DNA of 50,714 nucleotides from an uncultured Porphyromonadaceae bacterium (GCA_905202215.1 CAJKRG010000015.1:1-50714); one strand, 5' to 3'. Shown: positions 34,877-44,188, counted from the first letter of the stretch. The notes: generated by a model from the letters alone, not told the origin. Made by a program: numbers and translations.

Positions 34877-36307
34877 TTAGTCTTTTTTCTTGCGTGCGCG
34901 CCATGCGGGACGGTTGACGACAATTTCCTTGTCAGCCGGAATCGAAGGCGTCCGTCCGAGACGCTTGAGATCGAGCGGACGACGCTCTTTCTGCGCTGCA
35001 GCATCCCCTTCGGTACGCGGCTTACGCTCGAATGGCTTGCGTTCGTCCGGGCGAGACTTGCGTTCGGGGCGACGTTCACCGTCTTTTTTACCTTTCGGGG
35101 ACGCCTTTCGTGGCGCTATGCGACGTTCCTCCTTGATTTTTCCGCCACCGGCACGGAAATCGCGCTTGCTGCCCTCGAAAATCACATATTCGCGCAGTTC
35201 ACAGTCGAGACCGCCGTTATTGAGAGCTATTTTCTGAGAGGGAGCCAGACCAATTTCATGGAAATATTCATCCTGATAACCTATTATCCATGCATGATAT
35301 CCCTGGAAAACGTGTTTCAATTTAGTGCCTATGGTCGAATAAAGCGCATTCATATCATCGGCGGTGATGCGTTTTCCATAAGGAGGATTGGTTATCAGCA
35401 CACCTGCGGGCTGCGGAGCCGCCGTCCAGTCCTCCATAGGTTTCTTTTCGAAAGTGATATAGCGGTCGACTCCAGCGCTTTTGGCGTTTTCGAGCGAAAT
35501 CTCGATGGCGCGCCGCTGTATGTCGGCACCGACGATAGGGACCGTCACTTCGCGCTCGGCGGAATCGTCGTTATAGATACTCTCCAGAAGTTCAGGATCG
35601 AAATCAGGCCATGTCTCGAACGCGAAATGCTTACGGTATATACCGGGGGCTATTCCGGCGGCGATAAGAGCAGCCTCAATGACAAACGTACCCGAACCGC
35701 ACATCGGATCAACAAAAGGAGTCTCGCCGTTCCAGCCGCTCATAAGTATCATGCCGGCGGCAAGCACTTCGTTGATGGGCGCCTCGGTCTGAGCCTTGCG
35801 CCAGCCACGCTTGTGAAGCGACTCGCCCGATGAATCAAGCGATATGGTGACATCGCGTCCCGAAATGTGGACGTTGAGCATGATGTCGGCGCCTTCGATA
35901 CGGACACCCGGACGGCGACCATCATCGTTATGATCGCGGAACCAGTCGACTATCGCATCTTTCACACGATATGTTACGAACTGCGAGTTTCGGAACTCGT
36001 CGCTATACACCGTAGTATCGATTGCGAAAGTCTTTGATTCATCCATAAGCGAGCTCCAGTCAAAGCCTTTCACCGCCTCATAAAGGCTGTCGGGATCCGA
36101 AGCACGGAATGTATATATCGGTTTTAGAATACGCAGAGCTGTGCGGCAGCACATATTGGCCTTGTACAGCATCGCCTTGTCACCGGTAAAATTCACCATG
36201 CGTTTGCCGGGCATCACATTTTCCGCACCGAGATCGCGGAGTTCCTTGGCCAGCACATCTTCCAGACCCTGGAAAGTTTTGGCCACCATATCGAAAGTTG
36301 GATTCAT
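34877..36307 (-). CDS. rlmL: THUMP-domain 23S rRNA guanine-N2 methyltransferase (RlmL N-half type)
   Basis: This enzyme probably methylates a guanine of 23S rRNA (G2445 in E. coli numbering). The 476-residue protein has an N-terminal ferredoxin-like and THUMP region (about 5-165), then a Rossmann methyltransferase with D-P-M-C-G-S-G-T-F near 200 and the N6/N2 motif N-P-P-Y at 307-310. It lacks the second methyltransferase (RlmK) of the E. coli fusion, as is usual outside gammaproteobacteria. Residues from about 390 form an 85-residue, Arg/Lys-rich, low-complexity tail that probably binds RNA. It has a consensus promoter. Confidence 0.88.
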   Translation of the reverse strand: MNPTFDMVAKTFQGLEDVLAKELRDLGAENVMPGKRMVNFTGDKAMLYKANMCCRTALRILKPIYTFRASDPDSLYEAVKGFDWSSLMDESKTFAIDTTVYSDEFRNSQFVTYRVKDAIVDWFRDHNDDGRRPGVRIEGADIMLNVHISGRDVTISLDSSGESLHKRGWRKAQTEAPINEVLAAGMILMSGWNGETPFVDPMCGSGTFVIEAALIAAGIAPGIYRKHFAFETWPDFDPELLESIYNDDSAEREVTVPIVGADIQRRAIEISLENAKSAGVDRYITFEKKPMEDWTAAPQPAGVLITNPPYGKRITADDMNALYSTIGTKLKHVFQGYHAWIIGYQDEYFHEIGLAPSQKIALNNGGLDCELREYVIFEGSKRDFRAGGGKIKEERRIAPRKASPKGKKDGERRPERKSRPDERKPFERKPRTEGDAAAQKERRPLDLKRLGRTPSIPADKEIVVNRPAWRARKKKD

Positions 36308-36330
36308 ATAAACTTCTTGTTTTCCGACTG

Positions 36331-36361
36331 CAAATTTACGGCATTATTTCCGCATATCAAA
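36331..36361 (-). promoter_or_regulatory. Promoter of the RlmL-type gene
   Basis: On the minus strand, TTTG (36358-36361), a 19-base spacer and TAAATTTG (36331-36338) match the consensus exactly. The start of transcription would be near 36324, 17 bases before the ATG. Confidence 0.75.
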
Positions 36362-36370
36362 AAGACGATA

Positions 36371-37693
36371 TTATTCCGAAGTATAAAAATCGATGACTCG
36401 CAGGATAGCCCGCCGGCACACCGGGCAGAATGTCGGGTGATAATTGTCGCGCATACGGCATGTCACCGCCGGACGATATATTTTCCGTGAGCGGTAGCCC
36501 GCTCCCTCGTAGACACCCACAGTGTCTGACTGTGCGGCATTGGCAGCCGCTTCCTTCATACGATCCTCGCGTGTGCCTCCTTTGTCGGTCCAGGGTGTCG
36601 GCACTGGAGTACCTGACGCAAGCATATCTTTCCATTTCGAGTCGAAATCGACCAGCGTGGTGATATTTGCCTCCCAAGGCTCCAGATCGAGAGGATATGT
36701 GGAATCTTCCTCGCCATCGTAAAAATATTCATCGGCGAGGCCCCCGAAACTATGTCCGAACTCGTGCACGGCCACAGGGAGCGCAAAACTGTTGCGGGCC
36801 GCTGAAATATGGTAGTTGTTATAAATTCCGCCGCCCCCATAGCTCTCCGTATTCACAAGAATCAATATGTGCTCATAAGGAATTCCTTCGAGGGCACGAT
36901 GCAGATCGTGCACATGCGGAACGGTAAGATAGCGCGGTGAGTGGAATGTGCTGAAATGAGCTCCGAAAGCAGTGTCTTTCCAGACTTTTTCAAGAGGTAT
37001 GCTTGCTCCGCTTTCGTTGGACGGCGACATCACGGCGACGAAATTGAATTTATGCCTGTTCGAGGCATAAGGTTCATACGACAGAATCTCATCAGCTATG
37101 CGGCGTGCATGCACCTCGAACGAATCCATTTCCTCCACTCGATAACCTTCGGCAAGAATAGCCACATCTATCGCATGTCCGGGATCGCCACCACGATGTA
37201 TATACTTGTGTGGCAATGGTCTGTCGCCGCGTACAGCCACCAACTCGTCGGCGGGACTATAGAGGCTCACATGCTCGGCTATGCGGTTGCGACGATTATC
37301 ATATAGAGTCAGCACTATTTCAGCCTCTCCCAATGGAAGAGGCACCTGAAACGAATTTTCAAACGAGCGCGCGATCGCCGAAGCCTCATCGGTCGACAGC
37401 CATTCCTGAAACAGAGACGAAAATGTATTGGCATACAGTGTATCGCCTGTAATAGGACTGCGGACTATAACCGATCCATTACCGGGACACGGCGCTTCGG
37501 CAAGATGATGGCGTCGACCGGCCCAGACCGGTGTTTTGGTCTGTGAATCCATCATCACATGCACATCGCCGGTACGGCCGCCGAAGATATAATCTATTCT
37601 TAAAGTACTGTCGGCAAAACACTTCCCGAAATTCACCGCCAATACGTCCATGATAACCAATACTGACAGCAAAAATACAATTAAACTTTTCAT
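36371..37693 (-). CDS. M64 family (IgA peptidase-like) metallopeptidase
   Basis: A secreted zinc peptidase. The 440 residues begin with a signal peptide (MKSLIVFLLSVLVIMDVLA). A beta-rich N-terminal M64 domain (about 25-165) precedes the catalytic domain. The zinc motif H-E-F-G-H-S-F-G-G-L-A-D is at 310-321, with H310 and H314 as ligands and D321 at the third position; E311 is catalytic. Family M64 was named for a clostridial IgA protease, but the substrate here is unknown. I start at ATG 37693; the longer frame adds a charged leader that would spoil the signal peptide. A -7 box ends five bases upstream of this ATG. Confidence 0.9.
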   Translation of the reverse strand: MKSLIVFLLSVLVIMDVLAVNFGKCFADSTLRIDYIFGGRTGDVHVMMDSQTKTPVWAGRRHHLAEAPCPGNGSVIVRSPITGDTLYANTFSSLFQEWLSTDEASAIARSFENSFQVPLPLGEAEIVLTLYDNRRNRIAEHVSLYSPADELVAVRGDRPLPHKYIHRGGDPGHAIDVAILAEGYRVEEMDSFEVHARRIADEILSYEPYASNRHKFNFVAVMSPSNESGASIPLEKVWKDTAFGAHFSTFHSPRYLTVPHVHDLHRALEGIPYEHILILVNTESYGGGGIYNNYHISAARNSFALPVAVHEFGHSFGGLADEYFYDGEEDSTYPLDLEPWEANITTLVDFDSKWKDMLASGTPVPTPWTDKGGTREDRMKEAAANAAQSDTVGVYEGAGYRSRKIYRPAVTCRMRDNYHPTFCPVCRRAILRVIDFYTSE

Positions 37694-37698
37694 AAATA

Positions 37699-37706
37699 CA
37701 AATTTA
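37699..37706 (-). promoter_or_regulatory. M64 peptidase -7 element
   Basis: TAAATTTG on the minus strand ends five bases before the ATG. No -33 TTTG is seen at the right distance. If used, the mRNA would be essentially leaderless. Confidence 0.45.
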
Positions 37707-37768
37707 CGTTTTTTCTTAAGTGTAGAGGCATTTTCGCACGTATAATCAATACAAACCAATGAATTGTC

Positions 37769-40501
37769 ATGAAAACCATACGAATGATCATATCTTTAGT
37801 ACTCTGCATACTTCCCTTGGCAGCCAGAGCCATACACCCCGTCACAGGATGCTATTGGGAGTGGATGAACGGCAATATATCCAAGGAAGGCATTACAAAG
37901 GATCTGGAATACATGAAAGACGCCGGCATTGAGTCGGCATTTATTTTCGATGCCTGGGTCGGAGTGGATCGGGGGCCAGTAGACTTCGGAAGTCGGGAAT
38001 GGGTCGAGGCAGTGCGGCATGCCTGCAAAGGAGCCAAAAGACTCGGCATAACATTGGGTCTCCATAATTCTCCGGGTTATACCGCCATGGGAGGGCCGTG
38101 GATAAAGCCCGAAGAATCCATGAAACAGCTCACATGGAGCGTATCTTCTAAAAAGAATCCGCCTGTTCCGGCTCATAAAATGGGATTTTACAAGGATATC
38201 ACGACTCTACATACTACATGTGCAGATGAAATGCAGACAATCGGCAGTCACCTCGAAAAAAATGAATCAGCCGTCATCACCCTTGCCAAACAGAAAAAGG
38301 TAGATGGCATAAACCTTTGGCGCGGTGAACGCGAAACACCGCTTGATCCATACGACGGACCGCGTGATTACGCTCCTAAACTGAAGGTTGAGACAAGCGT
38401 CGACGGAAAAACCTGGACATCTGTCGGGACACTCGCAGGACCGGCACTAAAAGCGCGAGATATTCCTATGCACCTCAGTTTTGAGCCAATAGAATGCCGC
38501 TACATACGCCTCACAAGCAATCGCAGTACCAATCTCGCCCGTATAGAAATTCTGACTACACCCGGACAAGGGCATACCTACCGCCGTATCGGCTATACGA
38601 CCAACGGGCAGACCGTCACAGCCGCGTCGGAAGCCGGAATAGGCCTCGAAGTCGATAAACTCTCACGCAAGGGCGTCGAAGCCCATTTCGACCGCTTCAT
38701 GCGCCCCCTGCTCGACAGTCTTGCGGAATATTGCGGCAATACACTGGCTTATATCGTCATCGACAGCTGGGAAGCCGGAGGACAGGACTGGACAGAATCG
38801 CTCGGATCGGAATATATCACCAACGGAGAAGGCCGCGATTTCCTCAGAGGTGGTATAGGCAAAGTCACACCGACAAAAAAACGCCTGTTTATGTCGGAAT
38901 TTCTTATTCCATTCAAGGAAATGCTCACCGCCTATAATCTGAAACTTGCCGGAGAACCATACGGCAACGGCGACTTCGACAGAAAGGAATACGGACTATC
39001 TTTCGATCTCCCTATGAGTGAATACTGGGCCCGTTGCCATTATGGCTCCATCGAGCGGCCACGCTTCGTATCCCGCTACGGCCATACGGCAGGACGCGAA
39101 ATTATAGGTTGCGAATCGTTTACCGCATATCCCGGAGATGCAGATATCCCGGCCACACTCGGAAGTTTCAAAAATGATATCGACCGGCTGTGCGACGCAG
39201 GAGTCAACTATTTCGTATTACATTGTGTAGCCCATCAGGATAAAGACAACCGCCCCCTCACAATGGGGCCATTCGGGACACGGTTCGACCGGCTTCATGC
39301 TAATGTCGACTCCGTGCGCGCGCTCACCGATTATATACGCGACCGTGTCGAACTTCAGAAAAAAAGAGTGACCTTCGACTGCGCTCTCGGCGAGGACGGA
39401 TCCAAAGCCTGCCTGAGGCTGCCGCACGGAGCCCACGAAGTCAAGGCCGTGCTTTATTGTCATCAGAACATGACAGAGGAAGTGCTGTTCCGAAGCGAGG
39501 AGTTCTGTCACCGGATGGATAGCCTCGGCGTGGCCATGGCATTCATTCAGGGTGGATCGCAGAACTGGGACGTGAGCAAAGGCTGCCAGGAACGATTCGA
39601 GAAAATAATGGCTGATTTTGCCGTAGAAACCGAACATCCGGAGATAGCCACGGCTCCGGTGATACCTTTCGGGCATTCGGCCCAGGCAACATTCCCATGG
39701 AATTTCGCCGCATGGAACAACGACCGTACACTCTGCATAATATCCTATCACGGCGACGCTCCACGCACCAACCTCTGTGGATATGGCCGCGAAAATATCG
39801 AATGGGGACGCACACGCAACATCGACCGAATACCTGGTCTGATGATAGAGGGTGAATACGAATGGTGGGAAGCTCGCGTGCGCCCCGCGCTCGCCTTCCG
39901 CATGATGTACCCCGACAGCCGTATTTCCTTCCTGTGCGATGCCGGAAAAGGCCATTTCGATCTTTCAGCCGAAACGCAAGATTATATAGCGCGTTTTATA
40001 GCCAAAGCAATGGCTGATCCACGGCCCGAAGGAGGTGTCTATATGTCGCGTTGGTTCGAAGACGGTACAGAAAGTACGGATCCGCATGACATGTTCTGGT
40101 ATCAGGATGATGAAATGGCATCGCTGACACGCGCTCGCTATCGCGAGTCGCATGGCAAGAAAATGCAGTATCTCACCGCGCGTATCAACGGCAAAATGAT
40201 GGAATATAATCCGGACCGGCACATAAAACTGGAGGGACAGCGTCCCGGCGACGAATTCACTGTCGAACCGGTATTCACCGACGAACGCCACACCGCACAG
40301 AGCGAGAATCACGCCGCTGTCAGACCACGCGTCACGATACTTTCCGGCCCCGTAATACAGACCGGAGAATATACATTCCGCTACGATCCGGCCTATTTCG
40401 GTAAAGACCCCGCACGCCTATGGAGCGGAATCACCCTGTGCCTCGAAGCCGACGGCGACGACACATACAAATCAGCCGTCCAGGAGCTGAATCTCAAGTA
40501 G
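37769..40501 (+). CDS. GH106-like glycoside hydrolase (probable alpha-L-rhamnosidase)
   Basis: A 910-residue exported protein (signal peptide MKTIRMIISLVLCILPLAARA). It opens with the GH106 signature region C-Y-W-E-W-M-N-G-N-I-S-K-E-G-I-T-K-D-L-E and continues as a (beta/alpha)8 barrel, with L-G-L-H-N-S-P-G-Y near 107, I-D-S-W-E-A-G near 330, Y-G-N-G-D-F near 400 and F-V-L-H-C-V-A-H-Q near 485. A discoidin-like beta-sandwich (about 180-275) seems inserted in the barrel. Known GH106 members remove alpha-L-rhamnose, with calcium, from plant glycans. The C-terminal sandwich of longer GH106 enzymes is short here. It is divergent from the M64 gene, 75 bases away. Confidence 0.75.
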   Translation: MKTIRMIISLVLCILPLAARAIHPVTGCYWEWMNGNISKEGITKDLEYMKDAGIESAFIFDAWVGVDRGPVDFGSREWVEAVRHACKGAKRLGITLGLHNSPGYTAMGGPWIKPEESMKQLTWSVSSKKNPPVPAHKMGFYKDITTLHTTCADEMQTIGSHLEKNESAVITLAKQKKVDGINLWRGERETPLDPYDGPRDYAPKLKVETSVDGKTWTSVGTLAGPALKARDIPMHLSFEPIECRYIRLTSNRSTNLARIEILTTPGQGHTYRRIGYTTNGQTVTAASEAGIGLEVDKLSRKGVEAHFDRFMRPLLDSLAEYCGNTLAYIVIDSWEAGGQDWTESLGSEYITNGEGRDFLRGGIGKVTPTKKRLFMSEFLIPFKEMLTAYNLKLAGEPYGNGDFDRKEYGLSFDLPMSEYWARCHYGSIERPRFVSRYGHTAGREIIGCESFTAYPGDADIPATLGSFKNDIDRLCDAGVNYFVLHCVAHQDKDNRPLTMGPFGTRFDRLHANVDSVRALTDYIRDRVELQKKRVTFDCALGEDGSKACLRLPHGAHEVKAVLYCHQNMTEEVLFRSEEFCHRMDSLGVAMAFIQGGSQNWDVSKGCQERFEKIMADFAVETEHPEIATAPVIPFGHSAQATFPWNFAAWNNDRTLCIISYHGDAPRTNLCGYGRENIEWGRTRNIDRIPGLMIEGEYEWWEARVRPALAFRMMYPDSRISFLCDAGKGHFDLSAETQDYIARFIAKAMADPRPEGGVYMSRWFEDGTESTDPHDMFWYQDDEMASLTRARYRESHGKKMQYLTARINGKMMEYNPDRHIKLEGQRPGDEFTVEPVFTDERHTAQSENHAAVRPRVTILSGPVIQTGEYTFRYDPAYFGKDPARLWSGITLCLEADGDDTYKSAVQELNLK

Positions 40502-40509
40502 AGAGAAAA

Positions 40510-40578
40510 GTGAAAGGCAAAAGGTGAAGATATTGGTGCAGCCATAATTTCCCATGTACTATTATCTTCACCTTTCAC
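40510..40578. repeat. Palindromic repeat between the GH106-like gene and mfd
   Basis: AAGGTGAAGATA (40521-40532) is perfectly complementary to TATCTTCACCTT (40563-40574), and GTGAAAGG (40510-40517) to CCTTTCAC (40571-40578), giving alternative pairings. The stem could end transcription of the GH106-like gene. The mfd -7 box follows directly. Confidence 0.6.
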
Positions 40579-40588
40579 CAATAATTAG

Positions 40589-40596
40589 TAATTTTG
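40589..40596 (+). promoter_or_regulatory. mfd -7 element
   Basis: TAATTTTG matches TAnnTTTG and ends eight bases before the mfd ATG at 40605. No -33 TTTG is seen at 19-20 bases. Transcription would start only one to three bases before the ATG. Confidence 0.5.
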
Positions 40597-40604
40597 CGGC
40601 GCTT

Positions 40605-43600
40605 ATGACACTCAATGAAATCAGCGCCGCTCTCCTCGGCAGCGCACGGCGCAAAGCTCTGGCCAATCTGGCCTCCAAGAAACATTCGCAGATAGTGGGA
40701 GCGGCCGGCTCGTCGGCCGCTATAATGTTATGCGGTCTTCCGGCACCGGCCGACGGTTCACCTGTAATTGTTGTGGGTGATTCGCTTGATGACGCAGGCT
40801 ATTTATATTTCGACCTGTGCCGGCTCGTCGGCGAAAATGCCGTCGCCATGCTTCCCTCAGGCTACAAGCGCGACATAAAATATGGACAGGCCGACCAACC
40901 GAACCGGATTCTCCGTACCGAAGCCCTCAACCGCGTCAAAAGCGGTAGCCTCCGCTTCCTCGTCACCTATCCCGAAGCAATGGCTGAAGGAGTAGCTTCA
41001 CGCGAAGACCTCGACACCGCGACCATACAGATCAAAAAAGGCGTCGCCACAGACATGAACGAACTGCAGAAATGGCTAAAAGGCAAAGGCTTCAAAGAAG
41101 TAGACTATGTTTTCGAGCCGGGACAGTTCGCCGTACGAGGCTCAATATTCGACATATTCGGTTACAGCGAGGAACTGCCTGTACGACTCGACTTTTTCGG
41201 AGACGAAATAGACTCTATCCGCTCTTTCAATATCGAAACACAGCTCTCGGAAAAGAAACTTGACAGTGTGGCCATCACCGCCGACGTGAGCGGAGGCGAA
41301 GGGATGCTGTCGATCCTGCATTTCGTATCAGACAAAACGCTTGTGGCAATGCGCAACGAACGCTATACCATCGAGCGTATCAAAGCCGTGGCATCGACGC
41401 AGATATCGGCATTCACACTCCTTACCGAGGAGGGCGAGACCGATGCTCCAGCCGCCCTGATCGACGCTGACGAATTCGCCCGGCAGCTGAAGACAATGCG
41501 GCGCCTCGAATTTACCGCTGCCGCGACAACCGCCGACAGCGGAGCGGTCGCGACTTTCGACTTCGACTGCTCTCCACAGGGTATATATCATAAAAACTTC
41601 GACCTGATAAGCGACTCTTTCACGCGTTTTATCGGCGAAGGCTACCGGCTGTGCATATTGTCGGACAATACACGTCAGTTCGAACGTCTCAAAGCCATAT
41701 TCGCCGACCGCGGCGACAAAATAGACTTCGAGTGCGTCGAAGGCACACTCCATGAAGGTTTCGTAGATCACGACACGAAAATATGCGTCTTTACCGACCA
41801 TCAGATTTTCGACCGTTTCCACAAATACACTCTCAAGAGCGAGCGTGCCCGCTCTGGCAAACTCGCCCTATCGCTCAAGGAACTCGGTGCAATCGAGCCG
41901 GGCGACTACATAGTCCACATTGACCACGGTGTCGGCAAATTCGCAGGACTGCTGCGCACTAATATCAACGGACGCATGCAGGAAGTGATAAAACTCGTAT
42001 ATCAGAACAACGATATTCTCTTCGTCTCGATACACTCGCTCCACAAACTTGCCAAATATCGCGGCAAGGAGGGCGTACCCCCGAAAATCAACCGCATCGG
42101 GTCGGGACAGTGGGAGAAGATGAAGAACAAGACCAAGAGCAAGCTCAAGGACATCGCCCGCGACCTCATAAAGCTCTATGCCGCACGCCGCGACCAGAAA
42201 GGATTCGCTTTCTCTCCCGACACCTACATGCAGAACGAGCTTGAGGCTTCGTTCATATACGAGGATACACCCGATCAGCTCACGGCCACCCAGGCCGTGA
42301 AAGCCGATATGGAAAGTGAACGGCCGATGGATCGTCTGATATGCGGCGACGTCGGCTTCGGCAAAACCGAAATCGCCATTCGCGCCGCTTTCAAGGCGGC
42401 GACCGACGGCAAACAGGTGGCCGTGCTCGTGCCGACCACCGTACTCGCCTATCAGCATTACCACACCTTCAAGAACCGTCTGGCCGAATTTCCCGTAAGG
42501 GTCGAATATCTGTCGCGCGCACGCTCGGCAAAAGACGTCAAGGCAATCCTTGCCGATCTTGAGGCAGGAAAAATAGATATCGTCATAGGCACGCACAAAC
42601 TGATAGGCAAAGGTGTAAAATTCAAAGATCTCGGGCTGCTCGTGATCGACGAAGAACAGAAATTCGGAGTCGCAGTCAAGGAAAAGCTCAAACAGATGAA
42701 GGTCAATATCGACACCCTCACCATGAGTGCCACACCTATCCCTCGCACACTCCAGTTTTCGCTCATGGGAGCGCGCGATCTGTCGACAATCGCCACACCT
42801 CCGCCAAACCGCTACCCCATCATCACATCGGTCGACGTACTCAGCGACGAGACCGTAGCGGAAGCCATCAATTTCGAACTGGCGCGCGGAGGTCAGGTAT
42901 TCTTCGTAAATCATCGCATCGAGGGGCTGTACGATCTCGAGGCAATGATAAAACGCCTCGTACCCGATGCCCGTACGATAGTGGCTCATGGCCAGATGTC
43001 GCCCGAAAAACTCGAAAAAGCCATCAACGACTTCACGGCCCATGACTACGACATACTCCTCGCCACGACCATCATCGAGAGCGGCATCGACATGCCCAAT
43101 GTCAACACCATAATTATAAACAACGCCCAGAATTTCGGTCTTAGCGAACTGCACCAGCTGCGCGGCCGCGTGGGCCGTTCGTCGCGCAAGGCTTTCTGTT
43201 ATCTCATGGTGCCTTATGAGAAGACTCTGTCATCCGATGCCCGGCGCCGTCTCCAGGCCATAGAAAGCTTCTCCGATCTTGGCTCCGGCATACACATAGC
43301 CATGCAGGATCTCGACATACGCGGCGCCGGAAATCTTCTGGGCGCCGAACAGAGCGGTTTTATAGCCGATCTGGGCTATGAGACCTATCAGAAAGTACTC
43401 CGCGAGGCTGTGACAGAGCTCCGTACCGAAGAATTCCCCGACATAAAGGACGCCACAGCCAACGAACCAGGTGAAGGCGAGGATTTCGTGGCCGACTGCG
43501 TGATCGAGAGCGATCTCGAGCTCCTGCTGCCCGCGCTCTATGTGCCTCAGGAGAGTGAGCGTATAGCCCTTTATCAGGAACTCGACAGTATCGAGCGCCC

Positions 43601-43952
43601 GGCCGACCTCAAGGCTTTTGAAGCGCGTCTCGAAGACCGCTTCGGACGCATTCCCGACGAAACCCGCGAGCTACTGCGCGTACCGACCCTGCGGCGACTC
43701 GCCCGCAAGCTGGGCATTGAGAAAGTGGTGATGAAACAAGGTTCCATGTACACATTCTTCGTCGACGACACGAACAAGGCCTACTATCAAAGTCCTATGT
43801 TCGGGCGGCTGCTCAACTATCTTCAGGCCAATCCCGGTCGCGTCGAAATCCGCGAGCGCAACGGACGGCGCAGTTTCGCCATTGCCCGCGTCGCTACGGT
43901 ATCTCAGGCCGTCGACATACTTCAGACCGTACTCAGTCTCGATGCAATCTGA
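40605..43952 (+). CDS. mfd: Transcription-repair coupling factor
   Basis: An ATP-driven DNA translocase that removes stalled RNA polymerase and recruits UvrA. The 1115 residues run in the usual order: a UvrB-like N-terminal module (about 1-330), an RNA-polymerase-interacting domain (G-D-Y-I-V-H-I-D-H-G-V-G near 435), an SF2 helicase with Walker A G-D-V-G-F-G-K-T (581-588, K587), D-E-E-Q near 685 and the R-G-R-V-G-R motif near 850, and a C-terminal TRCF domain. I start at ATG 40605 (MTLNEISAALLG). An in-frame ATG at 40554 would add 17 residues lying in the palindrome and promoter. Confidence 0.97.
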   Translation: MTLNEISAALLGSARRKALANLASKKHSQIVGAAGSSAAIMLCGLPAPADGSPVIVVGDSLDDAGYLYFDLCRLVGENAVAMLPSGYKRDIKYGQADQPNRILRTEALNRVKSGSLRFLVTYPEAMAEGVASREDLDTATIQIKKGVATDMNELQKWLKGKGFKEVDYVFEPGQFAVRGSIFDIFGYSEELPVRLDFFGDEIDSIRSFNIETQLSEKKLDSVAITADVSGGEGMLSILHFVSDKTLVAMRNERYTIERIKAVASTQISAFTLLTEEGETDAPAALIDADEFARQLKTMRRLEFTAAATTADSGAVATFDFDCSPQGIYHKNFDLISDSFTRFIGEGYRLCILSDNTRQFERLKAIFADRGDKIDFECVEGTLHEGFVDHDTKICVFTDHQIFDRFHKYTLKSERARSGKLALSLKELGAIEPGDYIVHIDHGVGKFAGLLRTNINGRMQEVIKLVYQNNDILFVSIHSLHKLAKYRGKEGVPPKINRIGSGQWEKMKNKTKSKLKDIARDLIKLYAARRDQKGFAFSPDTYMQNELEASFIYEDTPDQLTATQAVKADMESERPMDRLICGDVGFGKTEIAIRAAFKAATDGKQVAVLVPTTVLAYQHYHTFKNRLAEFPVRVEYLSRARSAKDVKAILADLEAGKIDIVIGTHKLIGKGVKFKDLGLLVIDEEQKFGVAVKEKLKQMKVNIDTLTMSATPIPRTLQFSLMGARDLSTIATPPPNRYPIITSVDVLSDETVAEAINFELARGGQVFFVNHRIEGLYDLEAMIKRLVPDARTIVAHGQMSPEKLEKAINDFTAHDYDILLATTIIESGIDMPNVNTIIINNAQNFGLSELHQLRGRVGRSSRKAFCYLMVPYEKTLSSDARRRLQAIESFSDLGSGIHIAMQDLDIRGAGNLLGAEQSGFIADLGYETYQKVLREAVTELRTEEFPDIKDATANEPGEGEDFVADCVIESDLELLLPALYVPQESERIALYQELDSIERPADLKAFEARLEDRFGRIPDETRELLRVPTLRRLARKLGIEKVVMKQGSMYTFFVDDTNKAYYQSPMFGRLLNYLQANPGRVEIRERNGRRSFAIARVATVSQAVDILQTVLSLDAI

Positions 43953-44042
43953 GAGGGTGTTTTTCACATATATTTTTAATCAACCTCTAAGCAAAAACAC
44001 ACCAGCCTGTGCTTTAACAGATATTATGAACACCCTCTAAAA

Positions 44043-44075
44043 AGCGCCCCGGCTATTCTGCATAGACGGGGCGCT
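44043..44075. terminator. Hairpin, probable terminator of mfd
   Basis: AGCGCCCCG (44043-44051) pairs with CGGGGCGCT (44067-44075) around a 15-base loop. It is GC-rich and lies about 90 bases after the mfd stop. No T run follows on the plus strand, but A runs precede it, so it would serve the minus strand better. Confidence 0.55.
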
Positions 44076-44132
44076 CGGGAAGAGTATATATAACATTCAA
44101 CCATAAAAGTCTCATGTCGTTCGAGAATAAAA

Positions 44133-44164
44133 CGCAGTGTAAAGCCGTTGAGTTTTACACTGCG
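44133..44164. terminator. Hairpin, probable terminator of the DcaP-like gene
   Basis: CGCAGTGTAAA (44133-44143) pairs perfectly with TTTACACTGCG (44154-44164), an 11-bp stem with a 10-base loop. It lies 25 bases beyond the minus-strand stop of the porin gene and is followed on that strand by a T-rich stretch. Confidence 0.65.
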
Positions 44165-44188
44165 CGTTAAGAGGGTGTTAAAATCGAT

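Larger units (their letters stand above)
43952..44179. repeat. AGAGGGTGTT repeats, possible MITE or IS-end remnant
   Basis: AGAGGGTGTT occurs at 43952-43961 and again directly at 44170-44179. Its inverse, AACACCCTCT, is at 44029-44038. The first and the inverse copy enclose 67 bases of AT-rich sequence, like a tiny element with terminal inverted repeats. The rest of the interval holds two hairpins. No ORF is present in this 236-base gap. Confidence 0.5.

Noticed and set aside
41868..43154. 428-residue frame opposite mfd
   Set aside because: Mfd is complete with all helicase motifs; the antisense frame is a by-product.
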